DNA of 64,000 nucleotides from Pelagibacterium limicola (GTDB lineage: Bacteria; Pseudomonadota; Alphaproteobacteria; Rhizobiales; Devosiaceae), in NCBI RefSeq assembly GCF_015694405.1, contig NZ_JADQDB010000004.1:124001-188000 (forward strand). Direction: 5' to 3'. The notes under the pieces were generated by a model that ran no database searches, was not told the origin of the DNA, and was given only the letters and a program-made list of their open reading frames with translations. Of this stretch, positions 26,759 through 37,003 are shown one piece after another. The translations under genes and the position numbers were made by a program. Within the stretch, counting starts at the first letter, position 1. Each line of letters starts with the position of its first letter.

Positions 26759-26896
26759 TCACCCCACCCCTGGCCCCTCCCCCTCAAGGGGAGGGGGACG
26801 ACGGAGTGATTATTCTTCCAATAAACCTGGAGAAACGAACGAACGTTGCCCCACGGTCTCCCTCCCCCTTGAGGGGAGGGAACAAGGGTGGGGGTG
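26759..26896. repeat. Inverted pair of GC-rich palindromic (REP-like) elements between hisS and hisZ
   Basis: Copy 1 at about 26759-26797 has CACCCCACCCC, then CCCCTCCCCCTCAAGGGG and more G. Copy 2 at about 26857-26896 reads the other way: CCCTCCCCCTTGAGGGGAGG followed by AAGGGTGGGGGTG. Each is a palindrome; together they form a larger inverted repeat around 60 bp of unique sequence. Similar CCTCCCCTTGAGGGGAGG elements are common in Hyphomicrobiales intergenic DNA. The second copy ends 12 bp before the hisZ start. Confidence 0.8.
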
Positions 26897-26908
26897 TTGA
26901 AGCCAGCC

Positions 26909-27988
26909 ATGTCCGCTGAAACCCGCCGCGAAGCGCTGAAATCCCTCGTTTCTGGCGAAGGCGTCAACTTCGTCACCACGCCCATCCTCATTCCCCCCGC
27001 ACCCTATTTCGATCTCGCGGGCGAGGAGTTCGGTGCGCGGCTGATCCTCACGACCGGCGCGGATGGCGCGGAGTTCTGCCTGCGGCCCGATTTCACCTTG
27101 CCGATTGCCATCGAGCATCTCAAATCCGGCGCGGCGACGCCCGCCGCCTACGGCTATCTCGGTCCGATCTTCCGCCAACGCACCGACGGCCCCGCCGAAT
27201 TCGATCAGGCCGGGCTCGAGCTGCTTGCAGCGCCCGATGCGGATGCAGCGCTCGATCAGGTCATTGCATTCGCTCGCGCCGCACTCGACATCTATGGGAT
27301 AACGCACCCGGCGATCCGCGTCGGCAGTATCGATCTTTTCGAGGCGCTGCTGGCAAAAGCCGACATGCCGGACGTCTGGCGCCCCCGCATCCGCGCCCGC
27401 TTCGGCCATCCCGAAGCAATGAGCCGGTTGCTTACCCGGCTTGCCAACCCTCACAAGCCCGCCCCCGGTCCTGAGGGCATGCCCGTATCCGATATTGCCG
27501 ATTGGGTGAGCGAGTTGCTTTTGACCAACGGGCTCAGCCTCACCGAAAGCCGCGGCCCTGAAGAGATTGCCATCCGCTATCTAGAAAAACAGGCGCTCGA
27601 AGCCGCGCACGTGCCAGAGGCGACAATAGCCCTTTTGCGCGAATATCTTGCCATAGCCGGGGATGCGGACGCAGCGCTTAGCGCGGTCGAAACCCTCGCC
27701 GATGCCAACGGCATCGTCCTCGACGCGCCCTTGCAGGCTGCACGTCAGCGCCTTGCCCAATTGCGCAATGGCGGCAGACTCAACGGCCTCGTTTTTGACG
27801 CCGGGTTCAGTCCGCGTCTCGATTATTATACCGGCATCACCTTCGAGATGGCCGGCGCAGGGGGCGAAGTGCTCGTTTCGGGCGGCCAGTACGACCGTTT
27901 GCTGAGGCGTCTCGGCGCGGGAAGCGATGTGCCATCGGTTGGGTGCGCCCTCTGGGTTGACCGGCTGGAGAAGGAGGCTGGCCGATGA
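26909..27988 (+). CDS. hisZ: ATP phosphoribosyltransferase regulatory subunit HisZ
   Basis: HisRS paralogue without aminoacylation function that binds short-form HisG and confers catalysis and histidine feedback. 359 residues from ATG 26909 (MSAETRREALK); GTG 26888 lies inside the repeat element and is rejected. HisRS-like remnants are visible: AYGYLGPIFRQRTDGPAEFDQ (split at residue boundaries of motif 2), LDYYTGITFEM and VSGGQYDRLLRRLG. Cytoplasmic. Its TGA stop overlaps the hisG ATG (ATGA at 27985-27988), a sign of coupled translation and fixed stoichiometry. Confidence 0.92.
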   Translation: MSAETRREALKSLVSGEGVNFVTTPILIPPAPYFDLAGEEFGARLILTTGADGAEFCLRPDFTLPIAIEHLKSGAATPAAYGYLGPIFRQRTDGPAEFDQAGLELLAAPDADAALDQVIAFARAALDIYGITHPAIRVGSIDLFEALLAKADMPDVWRPRIRARFGHPEAMSRLLTRLANPHKPAPGPEGMPVSDIADWVSELLLTNGLSLTESRGPEEIAIRYLEKQALEAAHVPEATIALLREYLAIAGDADAALSAVETLADANGIVLDAPLQAARQRLAQLRNGGRLNGLVFDAGFSPRLDYYTGITFEMAGAGGEVLVSGGQYDRLLRRLGAGSDVPSVGCALWVDRLEKEAGR

Positions 27989-28689
27989 GTGCGATCATGC
28001 TTGCCTTGCCCTCCAAGGGGCGTCTGCAAGAAGAGGCAATGGCTCTGTTTGCCGGATCGGGTCTCGCTATCGAGCGCCCCGGCGGCGCGCGCTCCTATCT
28101 CGGCGAAATGGCTGCGATGCCCGAGGTGGTCGTGCGGTTCCTTTCCGCCTCGGAAATTGCGCGGGAACTAATCCGCGGCACTATCGATGTCGGGATCACC
28201 GGAGAGGACCTCATCCACGAAAGTGCAGAGACCGGCCCCGCGCAGGTGCGGATCGTCAAGCGTCTGGGCTTTGGCCGTGCCGATGTGGTGGTCGCGGTGC
28301 CCGACGCCTGGATCGATGTCACGACGATGGACGATTTGTCCGACGTTGCGGCCGATTTCCGTGCCCGGCACGGCCGCTGGCTGCGTGTTGCAACCAAATA
28401 TCTCAATCTCACCCGCCGCCATTTCGCGCAGGCCGGCATCGCTGAATACAGGATCGTCGAAAGCCTCGGCGCCACCGAAGCCGCTCCGGCCTCCGGTGCC
28501 GCGGATCTGATCGTCGACATCACGACAACGGGGTCGACCCTTCAGGCCAATGGGCTTCGTGTCATCACCGACGGGGTGATGCTTGAAAGCGAAGCTGTGC
28601 TGATGGTGTCGCGCAACGCCGGTTGGGAAGGTGCCAGACGCTCAACGCTCGATGCACTGCTGCAAAAGATCGGCGCCGAGCCGTTCTAG
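27985..28689 (+). CDS. hisG: ATP phosphoribosyltransferase, short form HisG
   Basis: First enzyme of histidine biosynthesis, joining ATP and PRPP. 234 residues, so it is the short form that lacks the C-terminal ACT-like regulatory domain and needs HisZ, which is encoded just upstream with a four-base overlap. Typical blocks: LALPSKGRLQEEAMALF at the N-terminus, GTIDVGITGEDL, VATKYLNLTRRHF and the PRPP-binding LIVDITTTGSTLQANGL. A GC-rich hairpin follows the stop. Confidence 0.95.
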   Translation: MSAIMLALPSKGRLQEEAMALFAGSGLAIERPGGARSYLGEMAAMPEVVVRFLSASEIARELIRGTIDVGITGEDLIHESAETGPAQVRIVKRLGFGRADVVVAVPDAWIDVTTMDDLSDVAADFRARHGRWLRVATKYLNLTRRHFAQAGIAEYRIVESLGATEAAPASGAADLIVDITTTGSTLQANGLRVITDGVMLESEAVLMVSRNAGWEGARRSTLDALLQKIGAEPF

Positions 28690-28695
28690 AATAAA

Positions 28696-28715
28696 GGGCC
28701 GCTCGCGAGCGGCCC
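28696..28715 (+). terminator. Hairpin after hisG
   Basis: GGGCCGCTC (28696-28704) pairs with GAGCGGCCC (28707-28715) around a two-base loop; the real loop would be larger. Only CTGTTTG follows, so termination would be weak or factor-dependent. It sits between the convergent hisG and doxX ends. Confidence 0.5.
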
Positions 28716-28723
28716 CTGTTTGA

Positions 28724-29101
28724 TTAGCGGTTGTCCACCGAAAATGGACCCGCGCCAAAGGCAAACACATAAAGCATGCCGCCGGCGATCGCGAGGTTCT
28801 TGAGGAACGCGGTCAACTGCATCTGGTCGGCGAAGTCGGTATGGAAGATGACGGCGGTGAGGAGCGAAAAGAGCCCAAGCGCCAGCGCGGCCCAGCGCGC
28901 CTGATATCCGACGAGAAGCGCTATGCCGGCTCCGACTTCAACGATAACCGACGGCCAGAACAGGATGCCGGGAACGCCATAGGCTTCCATATAGCCGATC
29001 GAACCGGCAGGGGCGGGAATCTTGCCCAGCCCGGCAAGGATGAAAATTAGAGCGAGAAATACCCGGCCCAGGGCCGGCGAAAACTTCTGAACAGCGTCCA
29101 T
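28724..29101 (-). CDS. DoxX-family membrane protein
   Basis: 125-residue integral membrane protein with four hydrophobic segments (about 10-28, 45-65, 70-90 and 100-118). The DoxX pattern is visible in LGRVFLALIFILAGLGKI at the N-terminus and ALLVGYQARWAALALGLFS in the middle. Family members are linked to redox or thiol stress in some bacteria, but no role can be assigned here. It is a single gene, convergent with hisG and divergent from the TSUP gene. AGGTTCCTC-type sequence before the start contains a usable GAGG ribosome-binding site in the reverse orientation. Confidence 0.85.
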   Translation of the reverse strand: MDAVQKFSPALGRVFLALIFILAGLGKIPAPAGSIGYMEAYGVPGILFWPSVIVEVGAGIALLVGYQARWAALALGLFSLLTAVIFHTDFADQMQLTAFLKNLAIAGGMLYVFAFGAGPFSVDNR

Positions 29102-29304
29102 CTAGAGGAACCTCGTGTTGACATAGATCAATACACTGCCCGTCATCCGCCTGGGCGAGAATTCCCCGCGTACCGGACAATTCGTTCACCATTTGTGACC
29201 AATCAGGGACGAATGATCGGCCTTTGTCTGGAAAAGGCCCGTTGCAAATTACGCGAGCTTGGTGCAGCTAGCGCACGTTCATTCCTCTGCCTCGGGGCAT
29301 TCTC

Positions 29305-30054
29305 TTGCTTGATCTTTGGGTTCTTTTCGCTCTTGGCGGGGTCGGTGTCGTCGCCGGTTTCGTGGACGCGGTGGCCGGTGGCGGCGGGCTCATCGCACTT
29401 CCCGCGCTGTTGAGCGTCGGGCTTTCGCCCGTGGCGGCGCTGGCCACCAACAAGGCCCAATCCGTCGTCGGGACTTTCACCGCCGCCTTCACCTTCTGGC
29501 GCGGCGGGTTCGTGGCGCTCAAGACGATGATTCCCGGCATCGCCTTCACCTTCGTGGGCTCATACATCGGCGCCTTGGTCGTCAAGGCGATCGATACGTC
29601 CGCGCTCTCGGTCGCGGTGCCCGTCGCCGTCATCGCGGTCGCGCTCTATTTCAGCTTCTCGCCCTCGATCAAGGATGTCGACAGCACCGCGAGGCTCAAA
29701 TTCGCGATCTTCGTTCCCGTTGTCGGCTTCATCATCGGCTTTTACGATGGGCTGTTTGGCCCCGGCACGGGTTCGTTCTTCATGCTGTGTTTCGTGGCCC
29801 TCTTCGGTCTTTCCGCCACAAAGGCGTCCGCCCACACCAAGGTTCTCAACGTTACCTCCAACCTCGCCGCTCTCGCGCTGTTCATTCCCGCAGGGGACGT
29901 CCTATGGCCCGCCGCCATAGCAATGGCCATCGGGCAGTTGATCGGGGGCTATTTCGGTGCGCTGACAGGAATAAGGTTCGGTGCGAAGGTGATCCGGCCC
30001 CTGGTGATTGCGGTGTCGGTGATCCTTGCCATCCGGCTCTTGCTGTTCCCCTGA
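29305..30054 (+). CDS. TauE/SafE (TSUP) family membrane transporter
   Basis: Inner-membrane protein of 249 residues with about eight hydrophobic segments. It opens with GFVDAVAGGGGLIALPAL, the glycine-rich TSUP motif, and repeats the theme after the midpoint in GFYDGLFGPGTGSFFML, as expected from the two internal repeats of this family. TSUP proteins move sulfite, sulfoacetate or other organosulfur anions; the substrate is unknown here. The start used is TTG 29305 (the frame opens at the family N-terminus); no ATG is available nearby. No sulfur gene is adjacent. Confidence 0.85.
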   Translation: MLDLWVLFALGGVGVVAGFVDAVAGGGGLIALPALLSVGLSPVAALATNKAQSVVGTFTAAFTFWRGGFVALKTMIPGIAFTFVGSYIGALVVKAIDTSALSVAVPVAVIAVALYFSFSPSIKDVDSTARLKFAIFVPVVGFIIGFYDGLFGPGTGSFFMLCFVALFGLSATKASAHTKVLNVTSNLAALALFIPAGDVLWPAAIAMAIGQLIGGYFGALTGIRFGAKVIRPLVIAVSVILAIRLLLFP

Positions 30055-30151
30055 GAAAAAGCACTCCGGCGCTGTCGGAACGGGCGGTTGTCGTTCGTCT
30101 AATCTGTGTGAACTGAAGCCCACCGGATAAGGAAGAGCAACGAGAACCGCC

Positions 30152-30499
30152 ATGCCCTATGTCGAAGGTTTTATCGCCGCCGTGCCGACGGCCAACAAGG
30201 ACGTCTATATCAGGCATTCGCGGGAAGCGGCCGACTATTTCAAGAAGCACGGCGCCACACGGCATGTCGAATGTTGGGGCGATGATGTGCCCGCCGGCGT
30301 TGTTACCGACTTCTATAAGTCCGTGCAGGCCAACGATGACGAGACGGTCGTCTTCAGCTGGATCGAATATCCCGACAAGGCGACCCGCGACGCTGTGAAC
30401 CAGAAGATGGGTTCGGATCCCCAGATGATGAACATGGACATGCCGTTCGACGGCAAGCGCATGGTCTGGGGCGGTTTCGAGATCGTCATGGACGAATAA
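30152..30499 (+). CDS. DUF1428 family protein (YbaA-like)
   Basis: 115-residue soluble protein. It matches DUF1428 along its length: YVEGFIAAVPTANKDVYIRH at the N-terminus, an ECWGDDVP block, VVFSWIEYPDKATRDA, and a C-terminal MPFDGKRMVWGGFE. The fold is a ferredoxin-like dimeric alpha/beta barrel type. Biochemical function is unknown. GGAAGAGCAACGAG upstream includes a good ribosome-binding site. It is a single gene, convergent with groEL, from which it is separated by a bidirectional hairpin. Confidence 0.88.
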   Translation: MPYVEGFIAAVPTANKDVYIRHSREAADYFKKHGATRHVECWGDDVPAGVVTDFYKSVQANDDETVVFSWIEYPDKATRDAVNQKMGSDPQMMNMDMPFDGKRMVWGGFEIVMDE

Positions 30500-30528
30500 C
30501 AGCGCGAAAGGGCGGCCACCCTAAAGAA

Positions 30529-30552
30529 AAGGGCAGCCCTGAGGCTGCCCTT
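30529..30552. terminator. Hairpin terminator between DUF1428 gene and groEL
   Basis: AAGGGCAGCC (30529-30538) pairs with GGCTGCCCTT (30543-30552) over a CTGA loop. Read on the minus strand it is followed by TTTTCTTT, so it mainly serves groESL; on the plus strand the tail is poor. Confidence 0.8.
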
Positions 30553-30590
30553 CCCGTTCGAGACCTGGAGAGGTCTGGATAGCGTGAACC

Positions 30591-32565
<1,975 letters not shown>

Positions 32566-32610
32566 GGTCGCTCCTTGGAACGTAGGGTTGAAAAAGCAAT
32601 TTCCCAGCTG

Positions 32611-32637
32611 TTAGCACTCTATCCACAAGAGTGCTAA
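32611..32637 (-). promoter_or_regulatory. CIRCE element (HrcA operator) upstream of groESL
   Basis: Perfect inverted repeat TTAGCACTC-N9-GAGTGCTAA, 46 bp before the groES start. This is the binding site for the heat-shock repressor HrcA, whose gene is not in the window. Confidence 0.97.
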
Positions 32638-32763
32638 CGGCATGGCGGTGAAATAGGATCAGCCTGCAACGGAGTCAAGGCGCGCGGAGCCGAAAAATTT
32701 TGCATCCCGGAGCGCCACTTGCTATGCGAGCGTCGAGCCGACGTCTGTAATAAGAAGATTGAT

Positions 32764-33897
32764 ATGACCTCCAGCCTATCCGCTCTGGACAACATCGCCT
32801 GGACGCCGCCAAAACTCTCGGTCATCGTGCCCACCTTCAATGAGCGCGACAATATCGCGCCGCTGATAGAAAAGCTTGAGAAGACGCTGAAGGGGACGGC
32901 GTTCGAGGTCATCATCGTCGATGACAACAGCCCCGACGGAACGGCCGATCTCGCCAAGGATATCGCACGCCAGAAGGCCCATGTGCGCTGCATACATCGC
33001 GTGGGTCGCCGTGGACTGTCTTCGGCCTGCATCGAGGGGATGGCGTCCTCGTCGGCCGATTACGTGGCCGTCATCGATGCGGACCATCAGCACGATGAAT
33101 CCATCCTGCCTGAAATGCTTCGGCGCGTGGAAGAGGGGGCCGACATTGCCGTAGGTTCGCGCTATAGCGGGGAGGGCAGTTCGACCCAGGGGCTATCGAA
33201 ACGCCGCCAGGCCGGTTCGACGCTTGCCACACGCCTCTCCGGCATTCTCACCGGAAAGGCACTGGCCGACCCCATGAGCGGCTTTTTTCTCATGCCCCGC
33301 AGCCTTTTCAATGAGGTCGCGCCCAGGCTTTCGCGCGAAGGCTTCAAGATCCTTCTCGATATCATCGTCTCGGCCAATCGCCGCCGGGGCGGCAAGCTCG
33401 TTCTCGCTGAAGTGCCCTATAGCTTCCGCCCGCGCTTTGCCGGCGAAAGCAAGATGAGCCCGTTGATCGTCGCCCAGTTCCTGGGATTGATCGTTTCGCA
33501 GATTTCGCGCGGCCTCCTGCCCACGAGTTTCCTGTTGTTCTCGCTGGTCGGCGCCTCGGGTGTCGTTGTGCACCTCGCCATGCTGACACTGGCCTTCGAG
33601 GTGCTCGATTTCAATTTCGCCAACAGCCAACTCGTCGCCACGCTGGTTGCGATGACGAGTAACTATCTCCTCAACAACGAGCTGACCTACGCCGACAAGA
33701 AGCTGCGCGGGCGGCGGTTCTGGACCGGGCTCCTGAGCTTTTACATCGTATGCAGCTTCGGCACCTTGGCCAATGTCTCGGTGGCCAGTGTCCTCTACGA
33801 GGCCAATCTCGCCAATTTCCTCATCGCGGGCATTGCCGGCGCCGTCATGAGCGTAGTCTTCAACTATGCGGTTACCCGCATGTTCACCTGGCGGTAG
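32764..33897 (+). CDS. Glycosyltransferase family 2 (dolichol/polyprenyl-phosphate mannose synthase-like) fused to a GtrA-like membrane domain
   Basis: 377 residues from ATG 32764; TTG 32719 would add 15 residues without support. The N-terminal 230 residues are a GT2/DPM1 catalytic domain: LSVIVPTFNERDNI, VDDNSPDGT, AVIDADHQHDES (the DxD region) and AVGSRYSGEGSS. The C-terminal 120 residues form four membrane helices of the GtrA type (FSLVGASGVVVHLAMLTLAF onwards). Such fusions charge undecaprenyl phosphate with a sugar and help flip it. The next gene, a GT39-type transferase, starts four bases after the stop, so the pair probably makes and uses a lipid-linked sugar for envelope glycan modification. 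Confidence 0.88.
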   Translation: MTSSLSALDNIAWTPPKLSVIVPTFNERDNIAPLIEKLEKTLKGTAFEVIIVDDNSPDGTADLAKDIARQKAHVRCIHRVGRRGLSSACIEGMASSSADYVAVIDADHQHDESILPEMLRRVEEGADIAVGSRYSGEGSSTQGLSKRRQAGSTLATRLSGILTGKALADPMSGFFLMPRSLFNEVAPRLSREGFKILLDIIVSANRRRGGKLVLAEVPYSFRPRFAGESKMSPLIVAQFLGLIVSQISRGLLPTSFLLFSLVGASGVVVHLAMLTLAFEVLDFNFANSQLVATLVAMTSNYLLNNELTYADKKLRGRRFWTGLLSFYIVCSFGTLANVSVASVLYEANLANFLIAGIAGAVMSVVFNYAVTRMFTWR

Positions 33898-33901
33898 GCC
33901 G

Positions 33902-35431
33902 ATGACCCGTCACGACCGGACAATGTCCACCCGCATTGGCCCGTTCACCCCTGAGCAGGCCGTATTGCTCCTTATCGCTGCCACTTTCGTGCTGCGGATT
34001 CTGGGTGGCGCAGCCATCGGTTGGGGGACAGGGGAGGCCTATTACCTTTCCTCGGCACGCCAGTTTCACCTGAGCTATTTCGATCAGCCCCCGCTCTCGC
34101 TCTGGATTATCTGGGCGACGATGCAGCTGACAGGTTCGGAGCATGTCCTTGTCGTCCGGTTGCCTTTCATTGCCATGTTCGCCGTTTCGACATGGCTGGT
34201 CTTCGATATCGGCCGCCGCATTCATACCCCGCTCGCGGGGTTTTACGCGGCCCTGATCGTCAACGCCTGCGTCCTCTTTTCGCTTTCGATCGGTTCATGG
34301 ACGCAGCCGGACGCGCCCATGGTCCTGTTCTGGCTCGCGACCGTCCGCATCTTGCTCGAAGTCTTCTTTGGGGAAGGGGGGCGGCGTCCCTATGCCCTCT
34401 GGGCGCTTGCGGGACTGATGCTTGGCCTCACCTTCCTCTCCAAATATCACGCCGTCTTTCTCGTCGCGGGGACAGGGCTGTTCATCTTGTTGAACTCCAC
34501 CCAGCGCCACTGGCTCCGCCACAAGGGGCCCTGGCTGGCCCTTGCAGTCGCGTTCACGGTATTCTCGCCGGTTATTATCTGGAACGCACAGAACGATTGG
34601 GCGTCCTTCGGCTTCCAGGGCGGGCGGGCGCTGGCCGAATCCGGCCTGCGGTGGGACGGGTTCCTGCGCATGATCTGGGGGCAACTGCTGTATATGGTGC
34701 CCTGGCTGGCCGTGCCGGCGCTTTATATCGGTACCCGAGCCCTAAAGGCAGGCCCACGTGGACAGTTCCCCACAGGTGCAGTTGCCGGCTCGGCGGCCCT
34801 GTTCGCCTATATCGGCTGGCCGCCCATTGTGTTTTTCACCCTGGTTGCCCTCTGGTCCGACACCCAGTTCCATTTCCATTGGCAGGCGCCAGGCTATCTC
34901 ATGCTGTTTATCCTGATGGGGGTATGGGCCGCCGAGCGGAATACGCTGGGCATCCGCATCTGGCTTTGGGGTTCCGCGGCGGCGACGCTGGCCATCTTGA
35001 CGCTGCTCGTCACCCACGCCGCCACCGGCTGGGCGCGCCATGTATTTCCCGGCGAATGGGAAGATCCGACGGCCCTGCAACTTCCATGGACCGAGCTGGG
35101 CGAAGCCCTCGAAACAGAAGGGGCGTTCACCGGCGGGCGGGTCTTCATCGCCGGAACCGACTGGATCGATTGCGGCTATATCGATACCCAGGTCGCCGGG
35201 CGGACGCCGTTCGCCTGCATCGGCCCCGATCCCCGCAACCTTGCCTATAATTTCGATCCCGACAGTTATGCCGGCTGGGATGCCTATATCGTCGTGCAGA
35301 CGGGTAGGATCCGATACGCCGAGCCGCATTTTGAGGACATCGAGCACATCGCGACGCTTGATATATCCCGAAAGGGAATCGTCGAACTGACCGATATCGC
35401 CGTTTACCGGGCGACCGGGTTCAGGCCCTAG
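33902..35431 (+). CDS. GT39/ArnT-like polyprenyl-phosphate-sugar glycosyltransferase, multi-pass membrane protein
   Basis: 509 residues from ATG 33902, four bases after the GT2 stop; the earlier start at 33866 overlaps the upstream gene and is not preferred. About 11 hydrophobic helices in the first 400 residues, then a soluble C-terminal domain. The first periplasmic loop motif of this family is present as GEAYYLSSARQFHLSYFDQP with PPL following, although the usual DEAYY is GEAYY. Another loop holds TQPDAPMVLFWLATV. The likely donor is the lipid-linked sugar made by the GT2-GtrA neighbour; the acceptor is unknown. Its stop overlaps that of the sigma-54 activator gene in a shared CTAG. Confidence 0.85.
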   Translation: MTRHDRTMSTRIGPFTPEQAVLLLIAATFVLRILGGAAIGWGTGEAYYLSSARQFHLSYFDQPPLSLWIIWATMQLTGSEHVLVVRLPFIAMFAVSTWLVFDIGRRIHTPLAGFYAALIVNACVLFSLSIGSWTQPDAPMVLFWLATVRILLEVFFGEGGRRPYALWALAGLMLGLTFLSKYHAVFLVAGTGLFILLNSTQRHWLRHKGPWLALAVAFTVFSPVIIWNAQNDWASFGFQGGRALAESGLRWDGFLRMIWGQLLYMVPWLAVPALYIGTRALKAGPRGQFPTGAVAGSAALFAYIGWPPIVFFTLVALWSDTQFHFHWQAPGYLMLFILMGVWAAERNTLGIRIWLWGSAAATLAILTLLVTHAATGWARHVFPGEWEDPTALQLPWTELGEALETEGAFTGGRVFIAGTDWIDCGYIDTQVAGRTPFACIGPDPRNLAYNFDPDSYAGWDAYIVVQTGRIRYAEPHFEDIEHIATLDISRKGIVELTDIAVYRATGFRP

Positions 35432-36846
35432 GCTGCTCCCCGGTCCCAGCTGACCTTCTTGCGGTAGATGGTGGAGGGGCTGATTTCGAGCGCGGCGGCG
35501 GCGCGGGCAATGTTGCCCCCGAAGGCCTGCAGCGCGTCCTCGATAATCTTCTGTTCCTGTTGCCACATCGGCAGTATCCCGTAGTCGGGCTGCGTTGACG
35601 CTCCAGGAAAGGTCGCCACCGTCTGTGCGGCTCGGGACTCGATATCGGCGGCCATCGCCATCTCGGCTGAAACGATCCCGCCGTCGAACATCACGACGAT
35701 CCGGCGCACCAGGTTCTGGAGCTGGCGTACATTGCCCGGCCAGTCTCGCGCAATGAACAGATCCGCGGCCTCGGACGCGAAGCCCTCGAATCGCTTTTTC
35801 TCTTCTGCGGCAAACCGAGCGAGAAAGTTCTGTGCCAGAGGCACGATATCGGCGGGCCGCTGCCGCAAGGGGGGCAAATGGATCGGCAGCACATGGAGGC
35901 GGTAAAAGAGATCTTCGCGGAACTTCCTTTCCGACACCAGTTGCATGGGGTTGCGGTTCGTGGCGCAGACCACGCGCACATCGACCTGATGGACCTTCGA
36001 TTCCCCGATCCGCGTGATGGTGCCCGTCTGCAGGAATCGCAGCAATTTCGATTGCAGCGAAAGGTCCATTTCGCCGATCTCGTCAAGAAACAGCGTACCG
36101 CCATCGGCTGACGCCACCGCACCCCGGCGATCCTCGGTCGCGCCGGTGTAGGCGCCGCGCACGACCCCGAACAGTTCGCTTTCCATCAACTCGCGCGGAA
36201 TCGCCCCGGCATTGATCGCAATAAAGGGACCGTCCGCGCGGGGCGAACGCTTGTGTAACGCCTCAGCGCTCAGTTCCTTGCCGGTCCCGCTTTCCCCTGT
36301 GATGAAGACCGGGGCAGAGGACGGCGCGATGCGCAGGATTTGATCGTAGATCGCCTGCATTTGGGGCGACGCGCCGACAAAGCCCTCGAAATCGGCATCC
36401 GCGCCTCGCGGCGTCTCGGCGAGCACAGCCCGCGCCTTCCCGTGACGCTGGCCAAGTTCTTCGAGCCGCATGGCCAACAGGCGTCCACCGGCCGGCTTGG
36501 TCAGGCAATCGTGCGCGCCCGAGCGCAAGGCCGCGACGGCAGAGGAAACCGAATCGCTCTCGGAAAGCGCAATCACCAAAGCCCCGCGCGCCGATTGCGA
36601 AAGCGCAGCAAACGCATCCTCGAGGCTCCGCCCGCCTTCGGTAAGCGAGGCCATGTCGGCCAGCACCACGTCGAATATGCCGGTCTTGAGATAATCGAGC
36701 GCCCGTCTTCCATCAGCACATATCGTGATGCGCGCAGCATCGCACCAATGATCGGCAATCGCCGCCATTGTTTGGCGTGCGCTCGCCGGTACGGCGTCGA
36801 TGAGTAAAAACGTCACGTCTGCGGCGGATGGAACTCCGGGTCGCAT
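35428..36846 (-). CDS. Sigma-54-dependent response regulator (NtrC family, Fis-type HTH)
   Basis: 472 residues in three parts. Receiver domain 10-130 with probable phosphoacceptor Asp64 in VVLADMAS and Lys117 in CLTKPAG; the acidic pair at the N-terminus is reduced to LLIDAVP. AAA+ domain about 155-390 with Walker A GESGTGKE (184-191), Walker B TLFLDEIGEM and an R-finger region FREDLFYRLHVLPI. The sigma-54 contact loop reads GAYTGA at 231-236 instead of the canonical GAFTGA. The C-terminal Fis-type helix-turn-helix follows GGNIARAAAALEISPSTIYR. No partner kinase is adjacent. Convergent with the GT39 gene, sharing a CTAG in which both stops lie. Confidence 0.9.
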   Translation of the reverse strand: MRPGVPSAADVTFLLIDAVPASARQTMAAIADHWCDAARITICADGRRALDYLKTGIFDVVLADMASLTEGGRSLEDAFAALSQSARGALVIALSESDSVSSAVAALRSGAHDCLTKPAGGRLLAMRLEELGQRHGKARAVLAETPRGADADFEGFVGASPQMQAIYDQILRIAPSSAPVFITGESGTGKELSAEALHKRSPRADGPFIAINAGAIPRELMESELFGVVRGAYTGATEDRRGAVASADGGTLFLDEIGEMDLSLQSKLLRFLQTGTITRIGESKVHQVDVRVVCATNRNPMQLVSERKFREDLFYRLHVLPIHLPPLRQRPADIVPLAQNFLARFAAEEKKRFEGFASEAADLFIARDWPGNVRQLQNLVRRIVVMFDGGIVSAEMAMAADIESRAAQTVATFPGASTQPDYGILPMWQQEQKIIEDALQAFGGNIARAAAALEISPSTIYRKKVSWDRGAA

Positions 36847-37003
36847 GTGCGGGCGTCTCCTGGCAAAGTCTCTCGCCGCACTATCTTTCAGTTAGGGTAA
36901 ACAAACAGTTGGCAAGTGGAGCGATCATGGCCATGAACGCTTTTTCCCGGCTGCCCTCAATGGTAAGACTTGACAGGCGATTCCCTTCAAAAGGCATGAA
37001 GGC

